Shown here one piece after another: positions 26,522 through 33,951 of a stretch of 64,000 nt of DNA (its first letter is position 1; each line of letters starts with the position of its first letter). The notes under the pieces are model-generated. The model saw only the letters and a program-made list of their open reading frames with translations. It had not been told where the DNA came from and did no database searches. Origin of the DNA: Candidatus Bartonella washoeensis Sb944nv (GTDB lineage Bacteria; Pseudomonadota; Alphaproteobacteria; Rhizobiales; Rhizobiaceae); assembly GCF_000278135.1 (NCBI RefSeq), contig NZ_JH725025.1:21204-85203 (forward strand), read 5' to 3'. The translations under genes were made by a program, and so were the position numbers.

Positions 26522-27160
26522 CTAGCAGAGACTTAAATTCTGTTCACGGGCAGGTACATCTGCAATCATCACCGGATCACCTTCATTATCCATACTGATA
26601 GGATAGGCATCAACCTCATCCAAAATCAGATAACGAATAGGCATGGAACGTAAACCAGCAGCATTGTTGGCTCCTGTAAGTATCAATGCTCTACCATCAA
26701 ATTCTTTCGAAAACATTGTATTGCCGCTGTCTCGTGCGTGGGCAGGGGCAATGCGTTCGCTTAAAGCAGGGCTAGCTGAAATCATCGGATCAAGACGAGA
26801 CTTTGACAGTTTCTTAGCGGTCTCAACTGTCGGCATCACATAAAGTGCCGGTCCTGGACTATGATGAATGGCATAACCACAAAAGTTCAACGCTGCTTCC
26901 GACATTCCAACCTGTGCCCCTTTCATGACAATGGTTGTTTCAGTCGGATCATAAACAGAAAGATTATCCATGATCTCTCGTAAATAGGGGGTACGTATAG
27001 TCCTCCATAATCCAGGCTCAGCACTCGTGACTGTACTCAAATAACGATTTTTATCAGCCCACTCGGAAACAGTATAAGGCGGGTCAGGACGGCGTCCTTC
27101 ATTCGCATAGCAAAAAAAGAGTCCAGCACCAGAGGATGGGGGAGAAGCATCATTTGTCAT
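26522..27160 (-). pseudogene. Terminase large subunit (GpA family), truncated
   Basis: The N-terminal 200 residues are well conserved: PPYTVSEWADKNRYLSTVTSAEPGLWRT..PYLREIMD, the ATPase loop MKGAQVGMSEA, VMPTVETAKKLSKSRLDPMI and the Walker B strand RYLILDEVDAYP. The protein then runs into DVPAREQNLSLC and stops, so roughly the C-terminal two thirds, with the nuclease domain, are missing compared with a typical GpA of about 600 residues. It overlaps the small subunit gene by 11 bases. DNA packaging cannot work with this gene alone. Confidence 0.8.
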
Positions 27161-27755
27161 GTTCTGGATTCTCTTCTAAAATGTTGGGATCGTGAAAAGA
27201 AACAGGGACGACATTTTCCATTAAAGCTTTGCGCATATGATGATCGATAGCTCCAATAAGGCTCGCAGCATCACATCCCACTTGCGCCGCAATTTCAGCA
27301 CCAAAGCGATAGGCAAAATTGAGCATTGTATCTCGATGCGCTCTTCCAAAGTTCCATGCTTCTTTTCTTACTTCTTCACGATCAACAGTTGTTTCGCGTA
27401 ACTTTTCCAGAGCAATCTTTTCTTTTGCTAGCGCAACTTGCATTCGCTCCAGTTTTATCTTGTATTCGTTGGCTCCATCTGTCGAGGCTTGTTTGATCTT
27501 TGTCCGCCGTTGTCCATCAGATGCTAAAAGTGGGGCAGGGCGCTTTGTAGGATTCTCATTCCAGATGGCTGTGGCAAGGGTTTCATTGACAGAACCATCT
27601 TCAAAAAGAGCCGCATCAAATTTACCTGTCTTAAATCGTGAAACCACCGCATTAGGAGAGACACACATCTTTTTCGCAAATGCACGAACCGAGAGACCAT
27701 GCCGATGCTTCTTATTCATTTCCATCTCTTTTGCTAAATATTTTTCAACATTCAT
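27150..27755 (-). CDS. Terminase small subunit-like DNA packaging protein
   Basis: A protein of up to 201 residues with an N-terminal helix-turn-helix (HGLSVRAFAKKMCVSPNAVVSRFKTGKF) followed by a long helical segment (YKIKLERMQVALAKEKIALEKLRETTVDREEV) and a C-terminal domain, the layout of Nu1/small terminase proteins. It overlaps the large subunit start. ATG at 27719 (MNKKHRHG) is an alternative start. It probably bound the phage packaging site; now orphaned by the truncation of its partner. Confidence 0.6.
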   Translation of the reverse strand: MNVEKYLAKEMEMNKKHRHGLSVRAFAKKMCVSPNAVVSRFKTGKFDAALFEDGSVNETLATAIWNENPTKRPAPLLASDGQRRTKIKQASTDGANEYKIKLERMQVALAKEKIALEKLRETTVDREEVRKEAWNFGRAHRDTMLNFAYRFGAEIAAQVGCDAASLIGAIDHHMRKALMENVVPVSFHDPNILEENPEHDK

Positions 27756-27770
27756 CTTTTTTTTAGATTG

Positions 27771-27787
27771 GTATCATGATATGATAC
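27771..27787 (+). promoter_or_regulatory. Palindrome upstream of higBA, probable operator
   Basis: GTATCAT-GAT-ATGATAC is a perfect 7-bp inverted repeat with a 3-bp centre, 27 bp before the higB start and just behind the divergent small terminase gene. HigA antitoxins bind such palindromes. Confidence 0.55.
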
Positions 27788-27813
27788 ACAAAAGAGCGAA
27801 TGAAGGTGATTTG

Positions 27814-28095
27814 GTGATTGAATCTTTTGCAGATAAGCGTTGTAAAGATCTTTTAGAAGGTAATTCGCCCATAGGCTTTCCCTCAACTCTAGTACGTATA
27901 GCCCAAAGAAAATTGTTTATGCTCGATAAAGCGGTTGATCTCAAAGATTTGCGCAGTCCTCCGGGAAATCGTCTAGAGGCATTGAAAGGAGAGCGTAAAG
28001 GTCAATATTCTATTCGTATTAATGACCAGTTTCGTATTTGTTTTGAGTGGCATTCTAATAGCGCCTATGAAGTTGAAATCGTAGATTATCATTGA
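27814..28095 (+). CDS. higB: HigB-family (RelE-like) toxin
   Basis: A 93-residue ribosome-dependent mRNA interferase-type toxin. The start GTG at 27814 is chosen because AAGGTGAT precedes it and because HigB proteins begin VI.SFADKRC; the open frame extends further upstream only by chance. Motifs DLRSPPGNRLEALKG.RKGQYSIRINDQFRICFEW and EVEIVDYH are those of the HigB/plasmid maintenance killer family, with the usual length. It is followed 16 bases later by its antitoxin. It looks active. Confidence 0.88.
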   Translation: MIESFADKRCKDLLEGNSPIGFPSTLVRIAQRKLFMLDKAVDLKDLRSPPGNRLEALKGERKGQYSIRINDQFRICFEWHSNSAYEVEIVDYH

Positions 28096-28111
28096 TCTGT
28101 AGGAGGTCGAG

Positions 28112-28405
28112 ATGAAAAATTATATTGCTATTCATCCCGGAGAAATTTTACGGGAGGAATATTTAAAAGAATATGCTCTCTCTGCTTATGCTCTTGCAAA
28201 AGCATTGAATGTTCCACGTACGAGGATAGAACGTATTGTTGCTGAAAACAGTCCAGTAACTCCCGATACAGCACTAAGATTAGCCTATTTTTTTGATACC
28301 ACTGCTGAATTTTGGCTTAACATGCAAGCTGCTTACGACGTTAGTATATTACAAACTGAAAAAGCAGACGAATTTTCTAAAATCAATAAATTTGAATGTG
28401 CTTAA
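28112..28405 (+). CDS. higA: HigA-family antitoxin
   Basis: A 97-residue XRE-type DNA-binding antitoxin (IHPGEILREEYLKEYALSAYALAKALNVPRTRIERIVAENSPVTPDTALRLAYFFDTTAEFWLNMQAAYD), a nearly textbook HigA. The ribosome site AGGAGGTCGAG is perfect, stronger than that of the toxin, as expected for antitoxin excess. It should neutralise HigB and repress the operon at the upstream palindrome. Intact. Confidence 0.9.
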   Translation: MKNYIAIHPGEILREEYLKEYALSAYALAKALNVPRTRIERIVAENSPVTPDTALRLAYFFDTTAEFWLNMQAAYDVSILQTEKADEFSKINKFECA

Positions 28406-28520
28406 TGATCTTTCCACTCAGGAGATTTTCGAGGTAACAGATAATTGACGGTCCGGTATAATCGGGTATATATTCCGGTATGCAAGTGGATACACTTCAA
28501 GTCACACAAGAATTATTGGT

Positions 28521-29062
28521 TCTCAAAAAAAACCTTTGAAGAAGGATGCGGCTATACAAAAGAAGATTTGGAAGCCGTGCATTCTCTACCATTGACAAAT
28601 GAAGAACTTGCACGCTTAAAGCCAGCCAAAGGTATTTTACTACCCTCCTTCTTTAAATATGTAACAGAAGAGCGCCATAAACGTGGGTGAAGTCTTTAAA
28701 AAGCCAGTGACAGCTAAACCAAACTAGCTCTCCACTTTAAAATAATGAGATTTTATAGTATAATGAGATAAATATGATTTTTTTAAGATATTGACATACT
28801 GTTGTCTTGTTTAACATTTAGGAAAACGAATTAGCTTTATGCTCTAACTAATTGAAGTTATTAAGATGTGGGTTATAATTGAAGCTATATATTCATTTAT
28901 TTTAAGTGTAATAATAATAGCACTGGGATCAGATTTGTTATATTCTTCATGGTGAACTTACGTGTTATTGCCTCTTTTAAGAAACAAGGAAAAGACTGGC
29001 GAACACGTAGGGGTGAAGTCTTTAAAAAGCAAGTGGCAGCTAAACCAACCACCTCCCCACTT
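28521..29062 (+). pseudogene. Remnants of BrnA-type antitoxin, rearranged around a 38-bp repeat
   Basis: The first part reads SKKTFEEGCGYTKEDLEAVHSLPLTNEELARLKPAK..LLPSFFKYVTEERHKRG, like the N-terminal half of a BrnA antitoxin, but its start codon is lost and a one-base insertion stops it at KRG. A second part near 28950-29062 gives VIASFKKQGKDWRTR, a BrnA C-terminal helix, fused to a second copy of RGEVFKK.V.AKP. The 38-base segment at 28685-28722 recurs at 29011-29048 with two changes. Nothing functional remains. The AT-rich stretch between holds nothing else I can see. Confidence 0.5.
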
Positions 29063-29088
29063 TTGAAGGGAGGGAGGGAGTTTTAAAC

Positions 29089-29367
29089 TTAAGCAACCTT
29101 TTTAATGGGGATCTCCAAGTCTGGATTGTAAGCTTTCAACAAAGGGTCAATAGTTGTGGGAAACTCTGAAGCTCCAAAGTCTGTAAGAACTGCTAAAATC
29201 TTTGTAATATTGGGCACCTCATCTTGAAGTTTTAAAATCAAAGCGTTTTCCACTACACCCATGACCTGCACCAGCGTGTTACAATCCTCATCTCCAGCGC
29301 TTTGATGATTAGAAAATTGAGACAACGCCATCCACAAATCACATAAGAAATCGACACTGCACTTCAT
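29089..29367 (-). CDS. Hypothetical phage protein following antirepressor
   Basis: A 92-residue protein starting at ATG 29367, behind GGAGGTG and overlapping the antirepressor stop as ATGA; the frame continues upstream without need. It is mildly acidic and helical (MKCSVDFLCDLWMALSQFSNHQSAGDEDCNTLVQVMGVVENALILKLQDEV...). No family recognised. Translational coupling suggests co-expression with the antirepressor. Confidence 0.55.
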   Translation of the reverse strand: MKCSVDFLCDLWMALSQFSNHQSAGDEDCNTLVQVMGVVENALILKLQDEVPNITKILAVLTDFGASEFPTTIDPLLKAYNPDLEIPIKKVA

Positions 29368-30098
29368 TGTACACCTCCATGGATTTGTTCTCTCAAACAT
29401 GCCAATCCTCTGGATGTGATTTTTGTTGAGGGGAGCACCTTTTCTGTACCATCCGGTCTTTGAATAGTAATAGCAGGACAGTCCATAAATCCTTTCTTGA
29501 TCTTATCCTGATAAGGTAACAGAGGCGCCCCTGGAGCACGCCGATACACCCAATCATGTTTACGCAAGTAATCCGTTAAATCTTTTGGTCGTACCTCTAA
29601 CATCTTTGCTGCTTCAATTAAGCCAAACAAACCATCAGAACGTTTTAAGCCTTCCAAAGCTTTTGCTTTTGGTGTTAACTCAGAAATAACATGATCTTTC
29701 TGCTCTATTTGGCTTTGTAGATGATTCAAGACTCCCAGCAATGCTTCGGGCTTGGAGTAGTCAACTTGTGGTGTTGCTACTTGTTTCAAAAGCCGTTCAC
29801 ATTTGATAAAGTATTGACGTGCTTCGTGCCCTTTGTCATTACGCTCGATCATCGAAAGGTGTTTAGCCATATCTAATGTGAGGTAGTATTCTATGCTTGG
29901 GCGCCCACCTTTTTCTAAATTTTTAGAAAAACCTATAAAGTCTTGATTTTCTCGAAAGTTACATTCTTTAATGCGATTTTTAATCCAATCTGCAAACTTT
30001 GATGTTATTTCTAAAAATGTGTGCAACTCACGCGCGTTAACGGTTTGAACAGTTTCCTGTCCAACAGTTTGTTCCAATATTGGAATGAGAGTGTTCAT
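29364..30098 (-). CDS. Phage antirepressor, AntA/AntB domain plus KilA-C domain
   Basis: A 244-residue protein. Residues of about 20-110 are an AntA/AntB domain (TVNARELHTFLEITSKFADWIKNRIKECNFRENQDFI..., YYLTLDMAKHLSMIERNDKGHEARQYFIKCERLL). Residues of about 150-240 are a phage antirepressor C-terminal KilAC domain (RSDGLFGLIEAAKMLEVRPKDLTDYLRKHDWVYRR...TSRGLACLREQIHG). Such proteins inactivate phage repressors. The start at 30098 follows CAGGAGTTCTT. That ribosome site is complementary to two segments of the C4-like RNA encoded just upstream, so antisense control is likely. Confidence 0.85.
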   Translation of the reverse strand: MNTLIPILEQTVGQETVQTVNARELHTFLEITSKFADWIKNRIKECNFRENQDFIGFSKNLEKGGRPSIEYYLTLDMAKHLSMIERNDKGHEARQYFIKCERLLKQVATPQVDYSKPEALLGVLNHLQSQIEQKDHVISELTPKAKALEGLKRSDGLFGLIEAAKMLEVRPKDLTDYLRKHDWVYRRAPGAPLLPYQDKIKKGFMDCPAITIQRPDGTEKVLPSTKITSRGLACLREQIHGGVQ

Positions 30099-30127
30099 AA
30101 GAACTCCTGTTGGTTAGATGTTTTTGA

Positions 30128-30340
30128 TTGACACTCTAAAAGAGTGCCGGGCGCTCAAAAACACGGCCAACAGCCCGTCGTTACGCTTTTCCCAAAAGGG
30201 TATTGTATAGCGTAACCACACCCGACAAAACTACTATATGCCACACGCATATAATGAGTCAAAGTTTTTAATTGGCGGAGAAGAGATTGTTTCGGCAATC
30301 TATCCGCTGCTGGTTTAAGGTGTTTTTGAGGCACCTGATT
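30128..30340 (-). ncRNA. C4-like antisense RNA / leader upstream of first antirepressor
   Basis: Read leftward, the segment folds into several hairpins: AGGTG/CACCT (30318-30336), AGATTG/CAATCT, ATATGC/GCATAT, TTACGC/GCGTAA enclosing CCC/GGG, and CACTCT/AGAGTG. Two unpaired segments match the antirepressor mRNA just downstream: the RNA of 30167-30173 (CTGTTGG) is complementary to CCAACAG of the ribosome site (30107-30113), and the RNA of 30155-30163 to TCAAAAACA (30119-30127). This two-part complementarity is the hallmark of phage P1/P7 C4 antisense RNAs. A paralogue lies at 31223-31433 with compensating changes. The outer limits are approximate. Confidence 0.7.
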
Positions 30341-30407
30341 CGAAAATAGACATTGACGCAATAATGTCAAGAATAAAAATAATTTTTATCTAAAAATAAT
30401 CACATAC

Positions 30408-30464
30408 TGTACAGTGTACATATTGGAATTGTTATTTATCAATACATTAAGTGTACAATGTACA
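30408..30464. promoter_or_regulatory. Two TGTACA-N-TGTACA operator-like palindromes
   Basis: TGTACAGTGTACA (30408-30420) and TGTACAATGTACA (30452-30464) are 13-bp palindromes with centres 44 bp apart, about four helical turns. They sit upstream of the first C4-like leader and antirepressor. The geometry suggests cooperative binding by a dimeric repressor. No CI-type repressor gene is visible inside the prophage. Confidence 0.55.
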
Positions 30465-30484
30465 GTCAATTTGAAAATTCTGTC

Positions 30485-30506
30485 GCTAGCGATAGTTCGC
30501 GCTAGC
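30485..30506. repeat. Hairpin in the gap between the two antirepressor units
   Basis: GCTAGCG (30485-30491) and CGCTAGC (30500-30506) form a perfect 7-bp stem with an 8-base loop. No T-run follows on either strand. The surrounding 30465-30660 holds no gene I can support. Confidence 0.4.
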
Positions 30507-30660
30507 CTGCCCCGCAACAGACCCAACCCGCTGGGAAGTACCTTTTGCATTGTTTTTATTGTGTTTTTTTTCTGAAACAGGAGAGGCATAATTGGCAATC
30601 TTCTTTAAATTAACATCCTCTCCACTCTGAAAGAGGAGAAGATGAAATCAGTTTTTAAAT

Positions 30661-31194
30661 CTAAGCCGCTTTTACGACAGATCTAGCTAATACCTGTTTT
30701 GCTTCTTTAATGAGAGCTTTGTATTTTCTGTTTTCTTCATCTACTCTGAAGGCATCAAGAAGACGCATATGAATAGGACCTAAAAGATATAAAACTTTTT
30801 CGCCAGCATTCATACCTTCCCAATAGCTTGGTAAATCAAAGCGCGTATCATTATCATAATCAACAGCTTGGTTTCTTAGTTTCTTTTCACACTCGATAAA
30901 GTAACGACGGGCTTGACGTCCTTTCTCATTACGTTCAACCATAGAAAGCTCTTTCGCCATGTCTAAAGTGAGATGATATTCTGTACTTGGACGACCGCTT
31001 TTAGGTTTTACTCTTTTTTGAGTAAAACTCATAAAGTCTTGATTTTCTTGAAAATCATACTCTTCTATCCGCCGTGCGATCCAATCATTGAAACGTACAT
31101 TAACTTCTAAAAACGTATGCAATTCTCGTGCATTGACGGTTTGAACAGTTTCTTGATCAATCATTTGTTCTGTAATTTTAATAAGAGTGTTCAT
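30661..31194 (-). CDS. Phage antirepressor, AntA/AntB domain (second copy)
   Basis: A protein of about 177 residues starting at ATG 31194 behind AAGGAGTTC. Its AntA/AntB domain (NTLIKITEQMIDQETVQTVNARELHTFLEVNVRFNDWIARRIEEYDFQENQDFMSF..., YHLTLDMAKELSMVERNEKGRQARRYFIECEKKL) is clearly paralogous to the 29364-30098 gene. The C-terminal part differs (YWEGMNAGEKVLYLLGPIHMRLLDAF...) and lacks KilAC. It has its own C4-like leader, so the two units arose by duplication or recombination of a leader plus AntA module with swapped C-termini. Confidence 0.82.
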   Translation of the reverse strand: MNTLIKITEQMIDQETVQTVNARELHTFLEVNVRFNDWIARRIEEYDFQENQDFMSFTQKRVKPKSGRPSTEYHLTLDMAKELSMVERNEKGRQARRYFIECEKKLRNQAVDYDNDTRFDLPSYWEGMNAGEKVLYLLGPIHMRLLDAFRVDEENRKYKALIKEAKQVLARSVVKAA

Positions 31195-31222
31195 AATGAA
31201 CTCCTTGTTGATTAGGTTTTCA

Positions 31223-31433
31223 TTGACACCCAGAAGGGTATCGGGCGCTGAAAACACGGCAACAAGCCCGTCGTTATGCTTTCCCCACAAGGGTATTGTA
31301 TAGCATAACCACACCCGACGAAGCTATTATATGCGCGCAGCATATAATGAGTCAAAGCCTTTAATATACAGAAGACTGATTATTTCGGTAATCAATCCGC
31401 TTGTTGTTTTAAGGTGTTTTCAGGCACCTGATT
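31223..31433 (-). ncRNA. C4-like antisense RNA / leader upstream of second antirepressor
   Basis: Paralogue of the 30128-30340 element with the same hairpin order. The stem TTATGC/GCATAA replaces TTACGC/GCGTAA and TGATTA/TAATCA replaces AGATTG/CAATCT, so base changes are compensated while the TTTCGG loop is kept. The RNA of 31260-31266 (CTTGTTG) is complementary to CAACAAG in the antirepressor ribosome site (31204-31210), and the RNA of 31249-31255 (GTTTTCA) to TGAAAAC (31216-31222). The target and antisense segments therefore changed together relative to the first copy. Confidence 0.7.
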
Positions 31434-31510
31434 TAACGATATATGTTTTCTGTGAATCTTGTCAAGAAAGAAAATCTTATTGTGTAGCAGATAGGCATAG
31501 CATAAGAACA

Positions 31511-32095
31511 TTATTTAGCTTTCTTATTGGCGGCATATTCTTGACGAGCAAGTTGTCTCTGTATATTGGCAATTAATCTCTCATTGGCATATTGTGCAAT
31601 AGAACTTGCAATTTCTGGCTTGGACATCACTCCAGCAATTGAGGGTCCTTCTTGTTTTGCAATGGGGAATTGATCTCCATCCGCTCTTTGAAAGACATTA
31701 CCATTCAGCTTTTTTAAATCAACACGCTTTGGAAAACTTCCACCTTTGATAAAAGCATGAGGTAAGATTTCTTTTTTTCCAAACATTTTGTAAGTTACAC
31801 CGCGTTTTGTTTCTCTTGCTTGAAAAAATTTAAGAGGTATCGGTGTTCCAGAACCAATGATATCTGTCTCAAGGAACTTTGCTGTAGCCTTTTCTTTAAT
31901 ATAAACGCCTTGCTTGATACGCTTTGATTTGGCTGATGTAACATCGGCAATTTGTTTTTCTGCAAAGCGTTCGATTTGTTTTGCTGCGGTGTTTAGAGCA
32001 TTCCGCAAAGCCCAATTAAGGCGTGTTGCTTGAAGACTTGTAAAGGTATCCTTCACCTGTTGAAGATACCATTTTTGACGGATGATTAATTTCAA
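31511..32095 (-). CDS. Phage minor tail protein Z-like
   Basis: A 194-residue protein with LNWALRNALNTAAKQIERFAEKQIADVTSAKSKRIKQGVYIKEKATAKFLETDIIGSGTPIPLKFFQAR and later PKRVDLKKLNGNVFQRADGDQFPIAKQEGPSIAGVM, a pattern of prophage minor tail protein Z. It is separated from the main tail module by 20 kb, among antirepressors and toxin genes. That position suggests the structural gene order was shuffled or that it belongs to a different phage. Intact. Confidence 0.6.
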   Translation of the reverse strand: MKLIIRQKWYLQQVKDTFTSLQATRLNWALRNALNTAAKQIERFAEKQIADVTSAKSKRIKQGVYIKEKATAKFLETDIIGSGTPIPLKFFQARETKRGVTYKMFGKKEILPHAFIKGGSFPKRVDLKKLNGNVFQRADGDQFPIAKQEGPSIAGVMSKPEIASSIAQYANERLIANIQRQLARQEYAANKKAK

Positions 32096-32098
32096 CTT

Positions 32099-32419
32099 CT
32101 AAGTCTTTTTTGTGGTAGGTGTTGATGACTTAGAAGCTTTAGATGCTTTTGGCTGTTCTGGTGTGATTTCCTCTACCACTGGTTCAGTTGATGTTTGTAC
32201 AATTTCTTTTTCTGCTTTCTCAACCTTTTCAACTGCCTTATCATGTTTTGCTGTTGTTTTGATCTCAACAAAAGGTTTTACAGCATTGGCACGCTTGAGA
32301 CGTGCATAGACCTGATTGGAAATTTCAACAAATGGGGTAGTTTGTGTTGAAGGTTCAAAACGAACGGTGCTTTTATTGTCGCCAACGACACACATTGGCT
32401 TAGTGATGACAGCTTTCAT
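32099..32419 (-). CDS. Hypothetical phage protein with low-complexity tail
   Basis: A protein of about 106 residues starting at ATG 32419 behind AAGGAGCT. The first 55 residues are ordered (MKAVITKPMCVVGDNKSTVRFEPSTQTTPFVEISNQVYARLKRANAVKPF); the rest is Lys/Glu/Ser/Thr-rich (KAVEKVEKAEKEIV, KASKASKSSTPTTKK). It ends three bases before the tail Z-like gene and probably shares its transcript. Function unknown. Confidence 0.5.
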   Translation of the reverse strand: MKAVITKPMCVVGDNKSTVRFEPSTQTTPFVEISNQVYARLKRANAVKPFVEIKTTAKHDKAVEKVEKAEKEIVQTSTEPVVEEITPEQPKASKASKSSTPTTKKT

Positions 32420-32763
32420 CATAGCTCCTTTTGGGGAATTATTTAATGACATCATGAGTCAAATATTGATTTTTATTCTGTGAAAAATTGATTAGCCAGA
32501 ATTAGCAAGAAAACAGGGCTTTCTAGCCACGTTTCAAGTTCACATTTTACTGAATTTTTGGGAATATTTTTGAATTTTAGACACAATACGACTAGTGCAG
32601 TGATGTCATTAAATATGATTTTTCACATCATGTCAACAAAAAAATCATGATCTTGTGTTTTTTTATTTTTTTACCTAAATATGGTGTTTCAAAAGATGTC
32701 TTTTATTTTCCTCAATGCAACATTTTTGTTGCATTGAAACATTTTAGATGTTATGTTATTATA
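32420..32763. other. Intergenic control region between divergent units
   Basis: A gap between the leftward phage genes and rightward hicAB. The hexamer-rich, AT-rich sequence must hold both promoters. The motif GATGTCATTAAAT at about 32600 recurs inverted as ATTTAATGACATCAT near 32440-32454, a pair that could be an operator. Nothing coding is seen. Confidence 0.35.
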
Positions 32764-32946
32764 ATGAATAGTCAAGAATTGAAAAGATATCTTATAAAGC
32801 ATGGTTGCAGTTTTACTTCAGGGAAGGGAGGGCATTTGCTTGTAAAGCGTGGTTTTAAAAAGTCCGTTTTACCTATGCATGGTACGCGAAAAGAATTAGG
32901 AACAGGATTAGTCCAGAAGATCCTTAAAGATCTTGACCTGAAATAA
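32764..32946 (+). CDS. hicA: HicA-family toxin
   Basis: A 60-residue double-stranded-RNA-binding-fold mRNA interferase: MNSQELKRYLIKHGCSFTSGKGGHLLVKRGFKKSVLPMHG.RKELGTGLVQKILKDLDL. The catalytic His is in GGHLLV (His24). ATG 32764 gives the normal HicA length; the frame extends upstream only as noise. It is followed 20 bases later by hicB, the usual order. Intact. Confidence 0.85.
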   Translation: MNSQELKRYLIKHGCSFTSGKGGHLLVKRGFKKSVLPMHGTRKELGTGLVQKILKDLDLK

Positions 32947-32966
32947 ATCTGAATATGGAGATGTAA

Positions 32967-33389
32967 ATGAAATATGCAATCAAATTTATCAAAGATGACA
33001 ATGATACTCTTCTGGTCATTTCTAAAGACTTTCAGGAATTTATTACCTATGGTAACGACGAAAAAGAAGCTTTGGAACAGGCTAAAAATGCACTTTTAAC
33101 AGTCATTATGGGGCGTTTTCAAGATCGTGAACCTATTCCCTTTGGACATCGTGATATTGCCTATCCTTTTGTTGAAGTATCTTCATTGGTGACTTTAAAA
33201 ATTGCAATACATAACGCTATGATTGAAAAAAACTTACGCAAAGCTGATCTCGTACGTCTTTTAAAACTTCATCCAATACAAATTGACCGATTGTTGGATT
33301 TAAACCACGCAACAAAATTAGATGCCTTAGAGTCCACTCTCATTGCTCTTGGAAAAGAGGTTGCCATTAATATCCAAGATGCCGCTTGA
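32967..33389 (+). CDS. hicB: HicB-family antitoxin
   Basis: A 140-residue antitoxin. The N-terminal half is the degraded RNase H-like HicB fold (YAIKFIKDDNDTLLVISKDFQEFITYGNDEKEALEQAKNALLTVI). The C-terminal half is a helix-turn-helix (KIAIHNAMIEKNLRKADLVRLLKLHPIQIDRLLDLNHATKLDALESTLIALG) for autoregulation. Preceded by GGAGATGTAA. It should neutralise HicA and repress the pair. Intact. Confidence 0.85.
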   Translation: MKYAIKFIKDDNDTLLVISKDFQEFITYGNDEKEALEQAKNALLTVIMGRFQDREPIPFGHRDIAYPFVEVSSLVTLKIAIHNAMIEKNLRKADLVRLLKLHPIQIDRLLDLNHATKLDALESTLIALGKEVAINIQDAA

Positions 33390-33392
33390 AAA

Positions 33393-33941
33393 CTACCGGT
33401 TTTGCGTAAAATGTTTATAAAGCGCATTAAGAGCAATACGCAATGAAAGCACAAGATGTGGCAGTGATAGATCTTCTATCACAAGATACTGTAATGCGGC
33501 ATGAAGGTTATATTGACGGTATAAATATTGAGCTTCTTGAACAACGCCTTTTACAGCTGAAAGATGTTCTGTTGCCGTCTGTACCCATTTTTCTCTTGCT
33601 CCGTCATCAGAAGTTGTAGGCATTTCATCATAAATTGCATTAGGCAATGCTTTTGCACATAGGTAATTGTTTTTCACTTCAAGATATTTTTGCGCAGCAT
33701 CATATTGGTCTTGATTGATTTCGCCTTGCAAATAAAGTCGCCCGATATAGGTATAGGTACCGGAAAGCGGATTTTTAGCTTCTTGTAATGTCAAACCAAA
33801 GCGTTTTGCACGCATTTTAATTGCCAATTGATCAACAGGATCACGCGGTGTTTTTGCTCGCGAGATGCGTCCATTTGGTTCTCTGATACACCCCTGAATC
33901 CGTGGACGTCCGCGTTTTGCACGTTTTTTTCTCTTTGTCAT
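33393..33941 (-). CDS. Hypothetical phage protein
   Basis: A 182-residue protein with a very basic start (TKRKKRAKRGRPRIQGC), a segment resembling a helical packing domain (DPVDQLAIKMRAKRFGLTLQEAKNPLSGTYIGRLYLQGEI...) and a C-terminal helical part. The lysine/arginine-rich N-terminus suggests nucleic-acid binding. It lies just downstream of ssb in a leftward replication block. I do not recognise a named family. Confidence 0.5.
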   Translation of the reverse strand: MTKRKKRAKRGRPRIQGCIREPNGRISRAKTPRDPVDQLAIKMRAKRFGLTLQEAKNPLSGTYTYIGRLYLQGEINQDQYDAAQKYLEVKNNYLCAKALPNAIYDEMPTTSDDGAREKWVQTATEHLSAVKGVVQEAQYLYRQYNLHAALQYLVIEDLSLPHLVLSLRIALNALYKHFTQNR

Positions 33942-33951
33942 ATTTTTTCAA

